Shown: piece by piece, positions 1-11,781 of the stretch
Numbering within the stretch: the first letter of the stretch is position 1
How the letters are laid out: every line of letters begins with the position of its first letter
Assembly: GCA_018857735.1 (NCBI GenBank)
Contig: JABMCL010000190.1
Coordinates: forward strand, 872,501 to 936,500
DNA: 64,000 nt
Origin: Alviniconcha marisindica
Lineage: Eukaryota; Mollusca; Gastropoda; Provannidae
Reading direction: 5' to 3'
Made by a program: the position numbers and the translations under genes
Notes under the pieces: model-generated
Told to the model about the DNA's origin: nothing
Database searches by the model: none
What the model saw: the letters and a program-made list of their open reading frames with translations, nothing else

Positions 1-1858
1 CCATGTTGCTCGCCGGCTAAATCAACAATGGAGCAATCCGCGTACTTTGCTCCCCGATGTGGCCCGTTACAGTCATTAAACACAGTTGCAGGATCACGCG
101 GACATCACGTCAACCCCCCCCCAAACTATCCTCCCACCCGGTAATTGCCCCATGCCCTTTCCCCCTTATTTAATTCTCTTTCTACCCCCCCCCACCCCCA
201 CCCCCCACCCCCCCTTCCAGTACCGCACGCAGACACAGAAATTAAGGTCCTCTTTGCCATAGAGCGAGCGGACAGAAAAGAGTCCTGTGACTCTTTGCAG
301 AGAATCTAGAGCTATCCAAGATTCTTCCTTCAGAGCCTGGAGTCAGTCAAACTATATACAGCCTTGCATGCTTCGCCTACTGCCAGGATTTCTGTCTTTC
401 TAATGTTTACCTTCCCTGCACGTTTCAGATCTCATTCCCCCCCCTTTTTTTCTTCTTCTCTTTTTCTTCTTCATTTCCTCTCTCTCTCCCCTAAATCATC
501 TCCAAACTTAAAAGTGACGTACTTCATTACATCGAGTCAGACGTTTACTTGTCAAGCAATGAATCGTGTTTCGCCTCAGATACCTTTCGCTCGTAGTCTG
601 ACGACCTGACGACCTGTGTTTCACCCTCGTACATGACCATGGCTAGGCGTCAAAATAATATTTCAACGCCTAGTCATCAGCGACGCCCCCCAAAAAAAAA
701 AAAACAAAAAAACAAACAAACATGGAAGTTAAAATGACATGCATTTTGGCGTGATCCGGTCCTCAACACTGATAGAGAGTGAGTGCACTCACCGGCTCAG
801 AGGAACGGTGGATGACCTCAATCACGCCCGCTTGATGAAGGGCCCGTGCGTCAGAGTAAATGCCCGGAGATTTCACAGGCACTTATCTCGATAATCGGGA
901 CGTAATTATTCCAACGCCGGGAGAGTTCTCGCCATGGGCCGCGAGTCCTCTTTCCCGCAATCTGAATGCCGTCCAAAATCTAAACCCCGCTGTCAGCGCT
1001 GGCCCCCGTAAAGTTCCGTGCCAAAGACAATCTACACGAAACATGGGCTAAACCTATTCATGGGTGGCTGGTCCGGTTTCATTGCTGCCTTGGTGGCAGT
1101 ATTTGAAAAAGACCTTAGCAAGCAAGCAACAACTTTGTTAACCTGTCCAACGATAACTGATCACAAGTTTTTCAAACGCTGCTCCCCCCCCCCCCTCCCC
1201 GCCCCAACCCCCCCCAAAAAAACTCCTCTGTTCCAATACTTTCTCATTCCTATGCATCAACAATAAAAGGAGTAACTTTGCACCGATACGAACAGCCGTT
1301 TGGCCGGGCGACCACGTTCTCACAATTTCATATGGTTCTTATACTCAAAGAGGGCAGAACTCTTACGGACTTGTTTTCTTTGGTATGGTTCCTATGCATA
1401 CACTCACTTACATTAAAAAAGATAATGATTTTTTTTATTGTAATTTACGGGAGTCTACGATGATACCGTCGTAAAGGAACAGCGGTGCTGGTAGTGGTGG
1501 TGGTGGCCGGAGTGGCGTCCTTGAACTGGGTTACGTTATTGTCCTCTCTTTGTATAAAACCTAGCAGCCTCGTTTTCGTTGTTTGTCCGGTACCAACTGC
1601 GAGACGAAAGGTTCCTCCGCTAGCGGAGACTAATTTAATGCATGCCTCGTGTAATGAGTAATGACTATCAACCCCCCACCCCAGCCACCTTCACGTCCCC
1701 GATAATGGTCAGCCGTCACCATCGGATGACTTCACCAATTATCTCCTATAAACGGTGGACAAACAACAGCAGTGACTTTTAACAACGCTGTCTTTTTGTG
1801 CCAACAAATGACAAATTAATAGTGATAATTGCCCCGTTTTCGTCGTCATTTTTACACA

Positions 1859-1864
<6 letters not shown>
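1..1864. other. Gene-free repeat-poor flank
   Basis: No supported gene. The stretch contains short C-runs (about 113-122 and 186-213) and A-rich tracts near 690-720. Open frames on both strands are short, lack splice-site or family support and overlap each other, so I treat them as chance. Confidence 0.5.

Positions 1865-1923
<59 letters not shown>
1865..1923. repeat. (CA)n microsatellite
   Basis: Nearly pure CA dinucleotide run of about 29 units, followed by a degenerate ATC/ATT stretch. The long 'His-Thr' and 'Cys-Val' open frames here are translations of the repeat. Confidence 0.97.
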
Positions 1924-1929
<6 letters not shown>

Positions 1930-2234
1930 AATCATCATCATCATTATCAGTCATCATCATCAAAACAAAAGAAGGTTAATTGTTGTCTTAGGTGGACCGC
2001 TTACTCCCGCCATCCCGAGCACAGACACCGCTGACATTAATCTGTGGTATTTCACGGTATTCCCAGAGGGCAACTGCAACGGCAATTATATAGGAGACAG
2101 AGCCTAATGAAGCGAAATTATCACGCGAGTGATTACGAGACACTTCTAGCACAGGAGAAGATAATAACACAATCGCCTCATCGCAGCACAAAGGTCGCAA
2201 GACTGGGGGATACATAGAGAAAAGAAATAATTGC

Positions 2235-2236
<2 letters not shown>

Positions 2237-2305
<69 letters not shown>
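2237..2305. repeat. (GA)n microsatellite
   Basis: Pure GA dinucleotide run of about 34 units. The minus-strand 'Ser-Leu' open frame across it is an artefact of the repeat. Confidence 0.97.
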
Positions 2306-2307
<2 letters not shown>

Positions 2308-2664
2308 GTCAAGGGATGACGACCATTTTCAACGGTAATGAACGTGGACAGAATTATGTCCGACATGTTTTCGTTCTTCCGCTCGTAACTCAAAAGGTTT
2401 ATTCTGATGAGCTAAGTAAGGAGTTGGGGTGTGAAAAGTTTTCCCACACATGTAAAACACGATTATCTGCAAATTGAGAGAGAGAGAGGGCGCCGCCCGC
2501 CCTTCCGGCGTGCCGACTGCAAATGCTGTGAACTCAAGAGCTATCCCGCGAACTCAAGTGATGTCAAGCGCCGTCAAAAGCAGTCCTGATGATATTCAAC
2601 CGTCTGTCCATTCAGCCCAAGTCTGCATGCATGCAACCGCTTTTCGTTCCGAGCTGACCCTACC
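2306..2664. other. Gene-free stretch
   Basis: Unique-looking sequence with one short GA run near 2,478. I see no exon or element. Confidence 0.4.
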
Positions 2665-2808
2665 CGGTTGACGGGACGCTGAAATCCAAGAAAACTAACT
2701 GCAACCTCTTTTTCTTTGATGAAGACTTTGATGCCATCCCCTTCGCCCTGATATAACCGCGCTGGCTGACTGGGCGTAAAACACCAACTTACTTACTTAC
2801 TTACTTAC
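2665..2808 (+). mobile_element. Degenerate SINE 3' end with ACTT tail
   Basis: The segment contains a 'gacgggacgctgaaatcc' motif. It ends in 'gggcgtaaaacaccaa' followed by five ACTT repeats (2,787-2,808), the form of a tRNA-SINE 3' end with a short tandem tail. A related 'gacgggacgtttaaatcc' motif occurs near 43,498. No tRNA-like head is visible, so this is a 5'-truncated remnant. The assignment rests on motif shape and not on a database match. Confidence 0.4.
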
Positions 2809-2840
2809 CCCCCCCCCCCCCCCCACCCCCCACCCCCCCC
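2808..2840. repeat. Poly(C) tract
   Basis: Thirty-three bases of C with three A interruptions. One of many C/G homopolymers in the left two thirds of the window. Confidence 0.95.
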
Positions 2841-3116
2841 AACAATCAACACCGTGGTACACCGCGATCATGGCACACAACTTCATGCCTGTCAGTGTGA
2901 CACGCTCGAAGCTCAGCATGTATTTGACGATTTTACTCGGAATATTTTCATTATTGAACAGCATGCGGTGTCCGTGCGGCGTTTATGCTTTGTTTGTTTG
3001 TTTGTTTGTTTTCGTCGCTTAGCTGTTCCCCGCCGCGTCATCCTTGCGTGTCATACCTGTTACGCTCTGGAGATCACAGAACGGGAAGCGGCAGGTGCGG
3101 CATAAACACTGCACCT
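2841..3116. other. Gene-free stretch
   Basis: Unique-looking sequence with a short TTTG tetranucleotide run near 2,988-3,010. No exon is supported. Confidence 0.35.
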
Positions 3117-3360
3117 GCCTACGAACAATGCAGTTGTTTTACTACAATACTAGCATACAAACTCTGCAGTTGTTTCACTAGCATACGAACACTGCAGTTG
3201 TTTCACTAGCATACAAACACTGCAGTTGTTTTACTAGCATACAAACTCTGCAGTTGTTTCACTAGCATACAAACTCTGCAGTTGTTTCACTAGCATACGA
3301 ACACTGCAGATGTTTCACTGGCGTACCAACATTGCAGCTGTTTCACTAGCTATCACTGAT
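3117..3360 (+). repeat. 28-bp minisatellite
   Basis: About eight head-to-tail copies of a 28-bp unit built around 'ctgcagttgtttcactagca'. The central copies differ by one or two bases and the outer copies are more diverged, which is typical of unequal crossing-over. Each unit carries a CTGCAG core. Confidence 0.9.
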
Positions 3361-3551
3361 ACGAACAACAACACCGCCACCTTCTTTCTGGTTTGCTGCA
3401 GCGTCCGACGGTTCCGGTTACGTCAGTCGTACTGTACTGCCGGTTTCGAGGGGACGCCCCGACCCATGGTCTTCATCAAGCATCCGTATTACTTAGCAAT
3501 GACATATTCAAAATATGTGTTTGTGCCCGCACACACGCACGCGCGCGCGCG

Positions 3552-3555
3552 TACA

Positions 3556-3614
<59 letters not shown>
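3552..3614. repeat. (CA)n microsatellite
   Basis: CA run of about 25 to 30 units with one CC interruption, preceded by a (GC)n patch at 3,540-3,550. Confidence 0.95.
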
Positions 3615-3615
<1 letters not shown>

Positions 3616-6181
3616 CTGGACCAAGCGAGCGTCCGCCTCAATGTAAGAAGTGATCAAGAGAGCCGATTTACATTGTAAATCCTCATTACGGCGACTGGCT
3701 GGTCGGCCGGCAACCCACTTTTGCCGTGGGCAGTGCAGATAGGGCACGGGCACTGCGGCAACAAGCTGCTAGCCTTTAGGGCTGTCTGTGTCTATACTAG
3801 CTCAGTGGTCTATACGCTCCACGCCAGTAGCGATGAATGAAATTCCAGCTAGTCTCTTCTTCTCTGGCAGCTAGCTATCGCTGAACGCTACGCCGTCGGG
3901 ACCGACAAAACGCTTGCACCGAGGGCGACGGGCCAAAGACGCTGCAGTGAGTGTGGTGTCTCTCTGGGCGGGCTTAGCAGAAAAGCAAACGCGCATCATC
4001 ACAAGCTTCTCGTTTCTCTGTTTGGCCTCCTTCCCAAAATACCCCCCCCCCCCCCCCCCCAACTCTACACACGGCGGGCCGTCTTCTTGTGTCTGACGCG
4101 GGGATCCAAATGCCGCAATCAGCACGACCAAGCACAGAGGATACTACAATCGTTGTTCTGGGGGTGCATGCATTGCCAACAGCTGTAGTTCTGGGAAGTG
4201 GAAACGTCAACATCTCCAGCTTCCCGCGGTTCAGTGTTATTACGTCCGGGCGGATACATCATTCCAACCACTGACAGCACGCGTAAGTGGTGCACTCTCG
4301 GGACACAGGGTCCCAAGCTGTGACGGTAACACTTGGGGAGTCGAAGGTGCGGAAGATGAGTCGACGCAAGGAAGAGACAATTTTGCTTCTTCCCCCCCCC
4401 CCAAAAAAAAATTAGTCAGAATGCTGGCACTCAACAAGCAGTCTCCAAAAAGTGGGTGTTCACAAAAGCGTACGTTGACGGGATAATGGTTTAAGTTGGG
4501 TTGGATCACTCTGGGAAAGGACGGACGGACGGACACAACCGTTGCATTTTCGGAAAGTGCAATCCCACTCACAAAAATCTAATTCCCGGCACCCCGCTCC
4601 CAACACCCCCAAGAGAAGTTACTACAGACTACACGCATTTCAGTTGGGTCTTTTTTCAAGAGAAGGGGGAGAAAAAAAGGAAGAAAAAAAGGTCGTGCCT
4701 GAATTATTTCCGGCATTTATCAAGCCACTAGGTCACAGCACACATTCGCAACAGAAGAGACGCGCGTAAAGGCCATCAAAAGAGCATGAAATGCAAAACA
4801 TCGGCAATTGGAAGGGGGAGGAAGAAGTGTCATATGTAGACTTCCCTCGGGATTTACGTACAAGGAGTTAAAAAAACAGAAAAAAGGACAGGCAGTCAAA
4901 CCCCAGTTCCAGCGCAACACAATGCGCTGTTCAGACTGTTTAACCAATGTAGTCACACATACATACAGCGATCGTTTCTTTATCTGTCAGTTTTGAAAAC
5001 AAACAATACCGCCTGCCTGCCCGTCCTCAAACTGCTTGACACGATCTCCCAGAGGAACTTCCTGTGTGGTTTTTAGGCCGGGATGGGGGGGAGACAAACA
5101 AACAACATTGGGGGCGGGCGGGCAGCGAAAGCCGTATACTGTTGCCCCTACTGCAAAGCCGGTTATATTCCGGGCTCAAATGTGTGAAGAGCAAATAAAC
5201 TCATAAAGGCGGACAGCCTGTAGTCCCGACTAGCTGAAGGGTCCGTTTAAGTCGGCTCTCGTTCCACTTGCACGGGTAGTCCATAGACCCCACAGCAGCT
5301 ATTTCTTTTGTGTTTATTTTGTGTTTATTTTTTAGATCAGGGAAAGTGCCAAGTTTTACCAAGAATGCAACGCAAGTGACGTCGTGAGCTCGAAACCGAC
5401 TGGACACCGCATGACGACAGGCTGTCGATGTCGAAGAGTCAACAGTTATCCTCGAACGGCACGGTCGAGTCGCGCGCATTGTTCCATTCCGATAGCCTCT
5501 GTGGATCAAGGTCAACGAGAAGCTAAGACTACCTTCACTAAAAGTGAGAAGTGACGCTTTATTTCACCGGGTAGACCTGGTTCTGCGTAAGTCCAAAATA
5601 TTAACCTATTTGTCGCAGACTGTTTTTGATGGAACAGAGAATCACTTCCATTGTAAAAACAGAAAGACTGCTAGCGTTCTGAAACAAGATCCAAGCACAC
5701 AAAAGGTTCCGAAGATTTAAATAGGACAAGTTTTTAACCCTTTGTGCGTTTGATTCTCACTTCGATGTTGGCCGAGATGTCAGTGAACCAATGACCTCTT
5801 CCCATTCAAGTTTTTCCGACCCTCTCTTCGTCGTTTGTGTCGACTGCGATGGGTGTTGATGCGTGAATCAAATTTGTTTGCTTAAATTGTGGTCCTTAGT
5901 GGTACGTGAGATGGTGTCGGTCTGTACTAGTGTACGTTTTCTCCTGAATAGCAGTCTCTGTCTGTAACGGCAGCGCCGAGCCGCCATTTTTATTCGGCGT
6001 TTAGGCTGCTTCAACGCAGAAAAAATGTGTACACGTGAAACGCGGTTAGGACGGCCTGATTGTCCTATCTGCGATCCGCCATTGCCTGATTTGTTGTTGT
6101 TGTTTTTAGTTTAGAAGTTAAACGCAATTACACAGGCTGTTTGATTCATATACATATGGGAGCCCTGATCGGTCCCTCTAT
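3615..6181. other. Gene-free stretch
   Basis: No supported gene. It contains a 19-bp C run (4,042-4,060), a short C/A tract at 4,393-4,410 and a purine-rich patch near 4,660-4,690. Open frames of up to 110 codons run antisense to each other and show no recognisable domain. Confidence 0.4.
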
Positions 6182-6283
6182 CCCCCCCCCCCCCCCCCCC
6201 CACTTCCCCGGGGTAGTCTACTGAACCCAAATGCGATATGAATTATATATATATAATATTATATATATACACACACACACACA
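6182..6283. repeat. Poly(C), (TA)n and (CA)n cluster
   Basis: A 20-bp C run (6,182-6,201) is followed by a compound TA/CA microsatellite (6,245-6,283). Confidence 0.9.
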
Positions 6284-6699
6284 GGGCATAACTTAGCTGT
6301 CGGCGAACGTTATTGTTGTTTGGACACTGGCTGTTGCTGCTTTTTCTCGTTCTCTCGTTTTTTTGGCTTACCCTTCCTGACACTCTCTACCCCACCCACG
6401 CGCATCACCCCCACTCTTTCGTGCGCTTGCTGCTGGGAGTGCTAAGAGGGGGGTCACTTCAAAAGCTGGCGCGGTCGTCTGAGCTGGAACTGAAGACCCG
6501 ACCAACTCCAGCCGCCAGCCGCACCTGGGCGCACTTCTGACTCGTTACTGACACCGGAAGACGGGCGGCCAAAAATAGGCAGCGAGCTGCAAACGGGATT
6601 CGATCAGCCACTGGCGCCAAGCCTACCTTTTTTCACCACCTGCACTCATGGAAGCGAAATGGCCCTGTCTCCTCAACGGCCTCCCCCCCCCGACGGTCA

Positions 6700-6765
6700 C
6701 CGCCCGAGCGAGTGTTTGACACAGCTGATGGTCCCCGGTTCGATCCTGGCTGGTTCCGACACGCA
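6700..6765 (+). mobile_element. tRNA-like fragment, probable SINE remnant
   Basis: Contains 'ggttcgatcctgg' at about 6,738, a near-perfect RNA polymerase III B-box. A weak A-box-like element lies upstream. The flanks cannot form a tRNA acceptor stem, so a SINE or tRNA-pseudogene remnant fits better than a functional tRNA gene. Confidence 0.35.
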
Positions 6766-9117
6766 GCCACTGATACGCTTTGCGCGTTGTCTTACTTGGC
6801 GGTAATATTTGCTTCTGATTGTGCAGCTGAAATCGGGATACAGGTCTGCCTTTGCATTCTCACTTTCCCGTAGCGTTTACAACAGGTACACGGGATTTAT
6901 GACTGGCCAGTCGCGCGATCTCTTCTGTTTTGCACAGCGCACTATACGTGTCAACCTTCTAGCCTCCGTTTTTTCTTCGCGTTTCAGCTCGGCGTTCCGG
7001 GAACCTTGGCAACTTAACTGGCGTCTGTGCATTGGTTTCGGTGGGGAGTCTTTAAATCGCATCTACGGAAAAAAATCAGGCAAACAAGCTTCACCCATTC
7101 AAACAGCCGGTGGAGCAAAGCGTAAGAGGTTTTACGGTCCGTTCCGACGCTCTAACATTCTGACCCGCGTCAAGTTCCTTCTCACGTCCGGCATGCCACA
7201 TCAAGACTTCTGTGTGCTCTAACTGGGAACATTAAAGCAATTCCACAACATTTCTTTACAAGCGAAAGAAGACCAGGCCCGTACAACAACAGTCACAAGA
7301 AGGCAGGTTGCTCACAGAGATCACCTCTCACCCTTCTTCTCCCGCCCTATACGGCACAAAAGGAAGACGGAGGGCGAAGGCCAAGGTCATCCGTGAAGCC
7401 GCTGACCCCCGCCCCCAAGTAAAATACGACGTGAACAGCAGATGAAAGGGGTCTTCGCTCTTTTAATGAAACTCGGATTTATTTACTTACTTCAGCTGCT
7501 GTGCTAGCATACACGGAAAAGGAAAAAAAAAATAAGAAGAAGAAGAAGAAAAAGCGCCTCTTTATTTTCTTTTGGGACACATTCACAAAGGACTGCCTGT
7601 CGGCCGACGGAGACTTACACCGTAGTTCTGTTGAAATCGTGGACTTCTGTGGTTAGTGCTATCTTCGCTATACTCGTATAGAGCCGGCCTTTGCAACAAC
7701 AACAAAAAAGCAAACGAAACAACAACAAAATCTTTGTCGCCTTGCGCAAGAAAATATCCCCGTTTGAGTGCCTGGATAAGTACTGTAAGTCGCTGTTACT
7801 GTCAGTATACTATATACTACTTTGTTTGCACAAAGTCTAACTATAGATTTATAAAAATTAAAAGTAGAAGTTAATCGAAATTCCTCCATGTCACTAACGA
7901 ATAATCACATGCCCGACCCTGTCCCCTCAGTGTAGTCTTCTTCTTGCCAAGAACTAAACGGCGTTGAAAGCTGGGGTATTATGGGATAGCGTTTCACCTC
8001 GTGTGGTTAGTCATCACCGACAAATGGAAGAACTCTGCCAAAACTTCAGCTTCAGGTAAGTCTCGTCCAACCGTTATTTAATGGCTACTAGTACTACAGA
8101 CCTCCGCGGTTTATGGACAAGGGATGGCCTCTCACCATGTGCTAAGGCAATAACAACTATCGTATTCGGTTGTGGCATTTGTCGAAAGGAACCATGAAAT
8201 AAAGATGGCCAGGTCTCTCCCCACCCTCACCCCCAACCCCTGCGGTCGACTATGCCTTAACAATCTAACAACTTGAATTGTTGTTGCCGTTTTTTTGTTG
8301 AGAAGAAAAAGAAGATCGTTGTGCCGGAAGACGACGAAACCCCGAGAGGATTTTAATGACCTTCAGCTGCCGAAGAGACAGCAAAGAGACCAAAAAACAA
8401 CACTGGCGATGTGGGGCGAGGGTGGACCCGGGAGGACTACTGATGTCGGAAATGGAGACACAAAAGCGTCTGCCAGCATGGCAGCAGGTCACTTTTAATC
8501 CCCCCCCCCCGCCCATCTACCCCATCCTATCATTCGAAACACCACCCCCGACCCCCTCCCCGCGTGTGTGTGCGCGCGTGTATGCGTGCGTACGTCCGCG
8601 CGTTGTGTGTGTGTTCAGTCCAAACACGTCCAGCCGGGTCTCCCACCTGAGGCGGGCAGGTGGAAAATAAAGACGCCGACAAACACACACACACGTGAAC
8701 GTCGCCGGTGACCCCTCCGGTCCGCAAGCAGCCCAGGCATTTCCCCTTTTGGGCGGCAAGAGGCGGCCCATGCGGACCCGAGGCCCTGATTACTCAGTCT
8801 CCAAAACGTCTTCCCCGCCGCTTTCTAATTCTAGGCCCTCCAAACCCGCCCCGGGAAGGCGCAGGCCGCTCCGCTTGTTATTTTGAACGGTTTGCACACC
8901 GGGGCTGGAGGTTATGTCCACGGGGGCAGTCCAAATGCCGGCGAAGAGAGAGGCACAATTCCTACCGCCCGTCAAGCTATGGCGCCCTGTCAGCCAGGCC
9001 ATCTTTGCTTCCCGTCTTGGGCCACGCTGGACATTCTAAACGGGGACGTAAACAGGTACAAAAACCGACCTGGAGATCTTTGGAAACTGCCGGAGGTGGG
9101 AGGGGCGAGGAGGGGAA
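6766..9117. other. Gene-free stretch
   Basis: No gene supported. A 137-codon plus-strand frame (6,809-7,222) has no recognisable domain and no splice or initiation context, so I do not call it. A-rich patches near 7,510-7,550 and alternating GT/GC tracts near 8,560-8,620 are present. Confidence 0.4.
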
Positions 9118-9130
9118 GGGGGGGGGGGGG
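9118..9130. repeat. Poly(G) tract
   Basis: Thirteen consecutive G inside a longer G/A-rich stretch (9,096-9,135). Confidence 0.9.
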
Positions 9131-11092
9131 AGCGGAGCAGAAGGGGCCCTGCGGATTATTTCATAATTGGATTAGTCAATCCATATTAGACATATTTTTC
9201 TAATGACTTTTCGGATTTAATTAGCCCCAAGCCATGTATAGATTGCTGGAGTCAAAAGATTTTCTCGCTCGTTGGCCACAACTTAATCCACTGACCAAAT
9301 GTACATGAACGCAGACAAACGATAAAGTGGGTCGCCGGCCGACATACATGTATAGGGGACCTGAACCCTCCCTTTGACCTTGATGTTGAAGAAAGCTTCA
9401 AAATATCTTTTGTACCATGGCCTGCAACCACGTACAAGCACACCAAGTCTGACAGCAAACGGTTCAGCAGTCTAGAAGATATATATATATACATAACAAA
9501 AAGTCTGCTGCTGTTGTTGACTTGAATCTTCGCTGTGACCCCGGCGTTGAAGACAGCAATCTAGTCTTTTCGCATATGACACTCTGGCTCATTATAATGC
9601 ACCACCATACGAAGTGTGGCTGCAAATGCAAATGCCGGATAAAACCCTCAGACAGACGGACAAGGTGTTTCTAATAACTGCCCACCCCTACCCCACCCAC
9701 CCTGCCAAACCTCGCTACGGGGAGGGAGGTATAATGAGGGTAATAAGGGGTGGGGAATAGTATGCTGAATGGTGTCGGCCAATGGACACATCACTAAACA
9801 ATATCAAATCCTTTCTTGGGTGTGTTCTTTTTAAACAGTCCCCGCCTCTTTTTATTCTCGCCGTTTTGTTGTTGTTGTTTTTCCTTTCTTCTTCTTCTTT
9901 TGTTGTTGTTGATTTCGGGGGGCGGGGGGGGGGGGGCAGGAGGAGGTTAAGCAACAGTTTCTCCAGCCAGTAAGCCATGGCTCGCGCACTCTAGAATCAA
10001 CAACAACGAAGCTGGATGAAAGTGAGTCAGTGAGTAAGTGATCTGATGGAAGCCCTCTGCTTGCGCTGGAGAAGTTGACGAACGATAAGGCGGTGGTGGT
10101 GGTGGTGGCGATGGGGATGATGGCGGGGGCGAGGCCAAGACTGAGGGGGTTTCGGTGCGTCGTCCACTCGATCACGAAATCGCCGCCAGTGATCAAGCCG
10201 ATACAAATCGTTCATCAGATCGGACAGCGGGACAATTTGTCATCCCGGCAACTTGCACAAACAGGTCACAAACACGCAGCGCGGGAGGGCAAGAACCGCT
10301 GGCCATAAGGTGTCTCGACAGCATACGCACATGACAACTTCTTGGCCATCATGTACCACACTTTTAATACTACATAAACGCCACGCTATAGATGTCAAAA
10401 AAGGTCTACGGGACGGGGCGGCGGGGCTCTGTGAGTGAGTGAGTGAGTGAGTGAGAGAGAGAGAGAGAGAGAGGGGGGGAAAACGGTTAGCAAACAGAGA
10501 CAGTGTGTGGTGTGTGCGTCGCCCTGGGAGCTCCACCTTACTATTCGCACTGCATTGTGGCTGTGAGCATTGCCACGGATGAACTTTCGACTCCAAACAC
10601 GAGACGTGTGGCCGGTTGCGGAGGCATGCACTGGGTGTGATGGCGAGTCAACCGAGTGCATCCATCTCCCTCTTGTCGCTGATTAGATACCAAAATCATG
10701 GACCTACTGCAGGTCATGCACAGAGTAGCACTGCATCACCATATGGTGATGATATACAATACCCACAAACGTTTCCCCCCCCCCAACCCCTTTCTCATAT
10801 GTTTGCATTAAATACAAACTGCATCCAACTGTTCTTTTAACAGCACGTGCTGGCTGGCTGCCTCATTTGCTTGTCCGACAGTCAACGATCCTTTCACTTA
10901 TCCTCCTCGCTCCCAGCACGAATCTAATACACTACAGTCAGCGCTCTTAAAAGTCCTCTCAGTCTCATTAAACCTACTTTTGCCTGTTTGTAATTACGTC
11001 TGTAAAATACACAAATGTGACATACTTTGCCTGGAGTTGTTGTTGCAGTATATGAAGGCAATGAAAAAGACGGGTTGAGTCGCAAGCGAAAC

Positions 11093-11094
<2 letters not shown>
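9131..11094. other. Gene-free stretch with short simple repeats
   Basis: Holds a short TA run at 9,480-9,491, a G run near 9,916-9,937, a GGT-rich patch at 10,092-10,108 and a GTGA/GA run at 10,431-10,473. No exon is supported. Confidence 0.4.

Positions 11095-11144
<50 letters not shown>
11095..11144. repeat. (CA)25 microsatellite
   Basis: Pure CA run. It is separated by 37 bp of unique sequence from a second, longer CA run. Confidence 0.97.
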
Positions 11145-11145
<1 letters not shown>

Positions 11146-11179
11146 GGACAGTGTCGTCTCTACCGTCTGTCTGCCAAGC

Positions 11180-11181
<2 letters not shown>

Positions 11182-11243
<62 letters not shown>

Positions 11244-11248
11244 ACACT
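11182..11248. repeat. (CA)n microsatellite
   Basis: CA run of about 33 units with one CAAACA interruption near its right end. Confidence 0.97.
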
Positions 11249-11730
11249 TGCTTGAACAGGGGGAGAAATGACCCCAGACAAAAAACAAAACAAACGGAAA
11301 CGCCGGGACTGCAAGACCGTATCTACACATGGGCTGGGCGGGACAAGCGCGGTCTTGGAGTCGGGCTTTTCACCTCCACTTGATACCCTCGACCGCTTTA
11401 CTCTTGAAAAGAAAGAATACGTTGCCCACTGAAAAACTTGGCAAAGGTCCTACCCCCACCCACGAGTCGAATTCTTCTCTGGTACCCCCACCCCACCCCT
11501 ATTCCCCAGCTTTTTATTTTATTTTTAAATACCAATGCAGCACTCGCTCTCGCTCTCTCTGCCCAGGGAAAAGGCGTGGGTGGGTGGGGTAATCCTGTTT
11601 ACTAGTTACAATGAGTAACAGGTAGATGCAAGTAGGACTCGCATGGCTTTAGTTAGTTGTGAGTCTCCGAAGGGTAACAAGGCTCGAAATTTTTTTTTTG
11701 TTTTAATCCTTCGTTCATACTGAAATTTAT

Positions 11731-11771
<41 letters not shown>

Positions 11772-11781
11772 CACACACACA
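11731..11781. repeat. (CA)n microsatellite
   Basis: CA run of about 25 units interrupted by AAAA. Confidence 0.95.

Noticed and set aside
6809..7222. 137-codon plus-strand open frame
   Set aside because: It begins at a non-ATG start in the listing, has no recognisable domain and no promoter or splice context.
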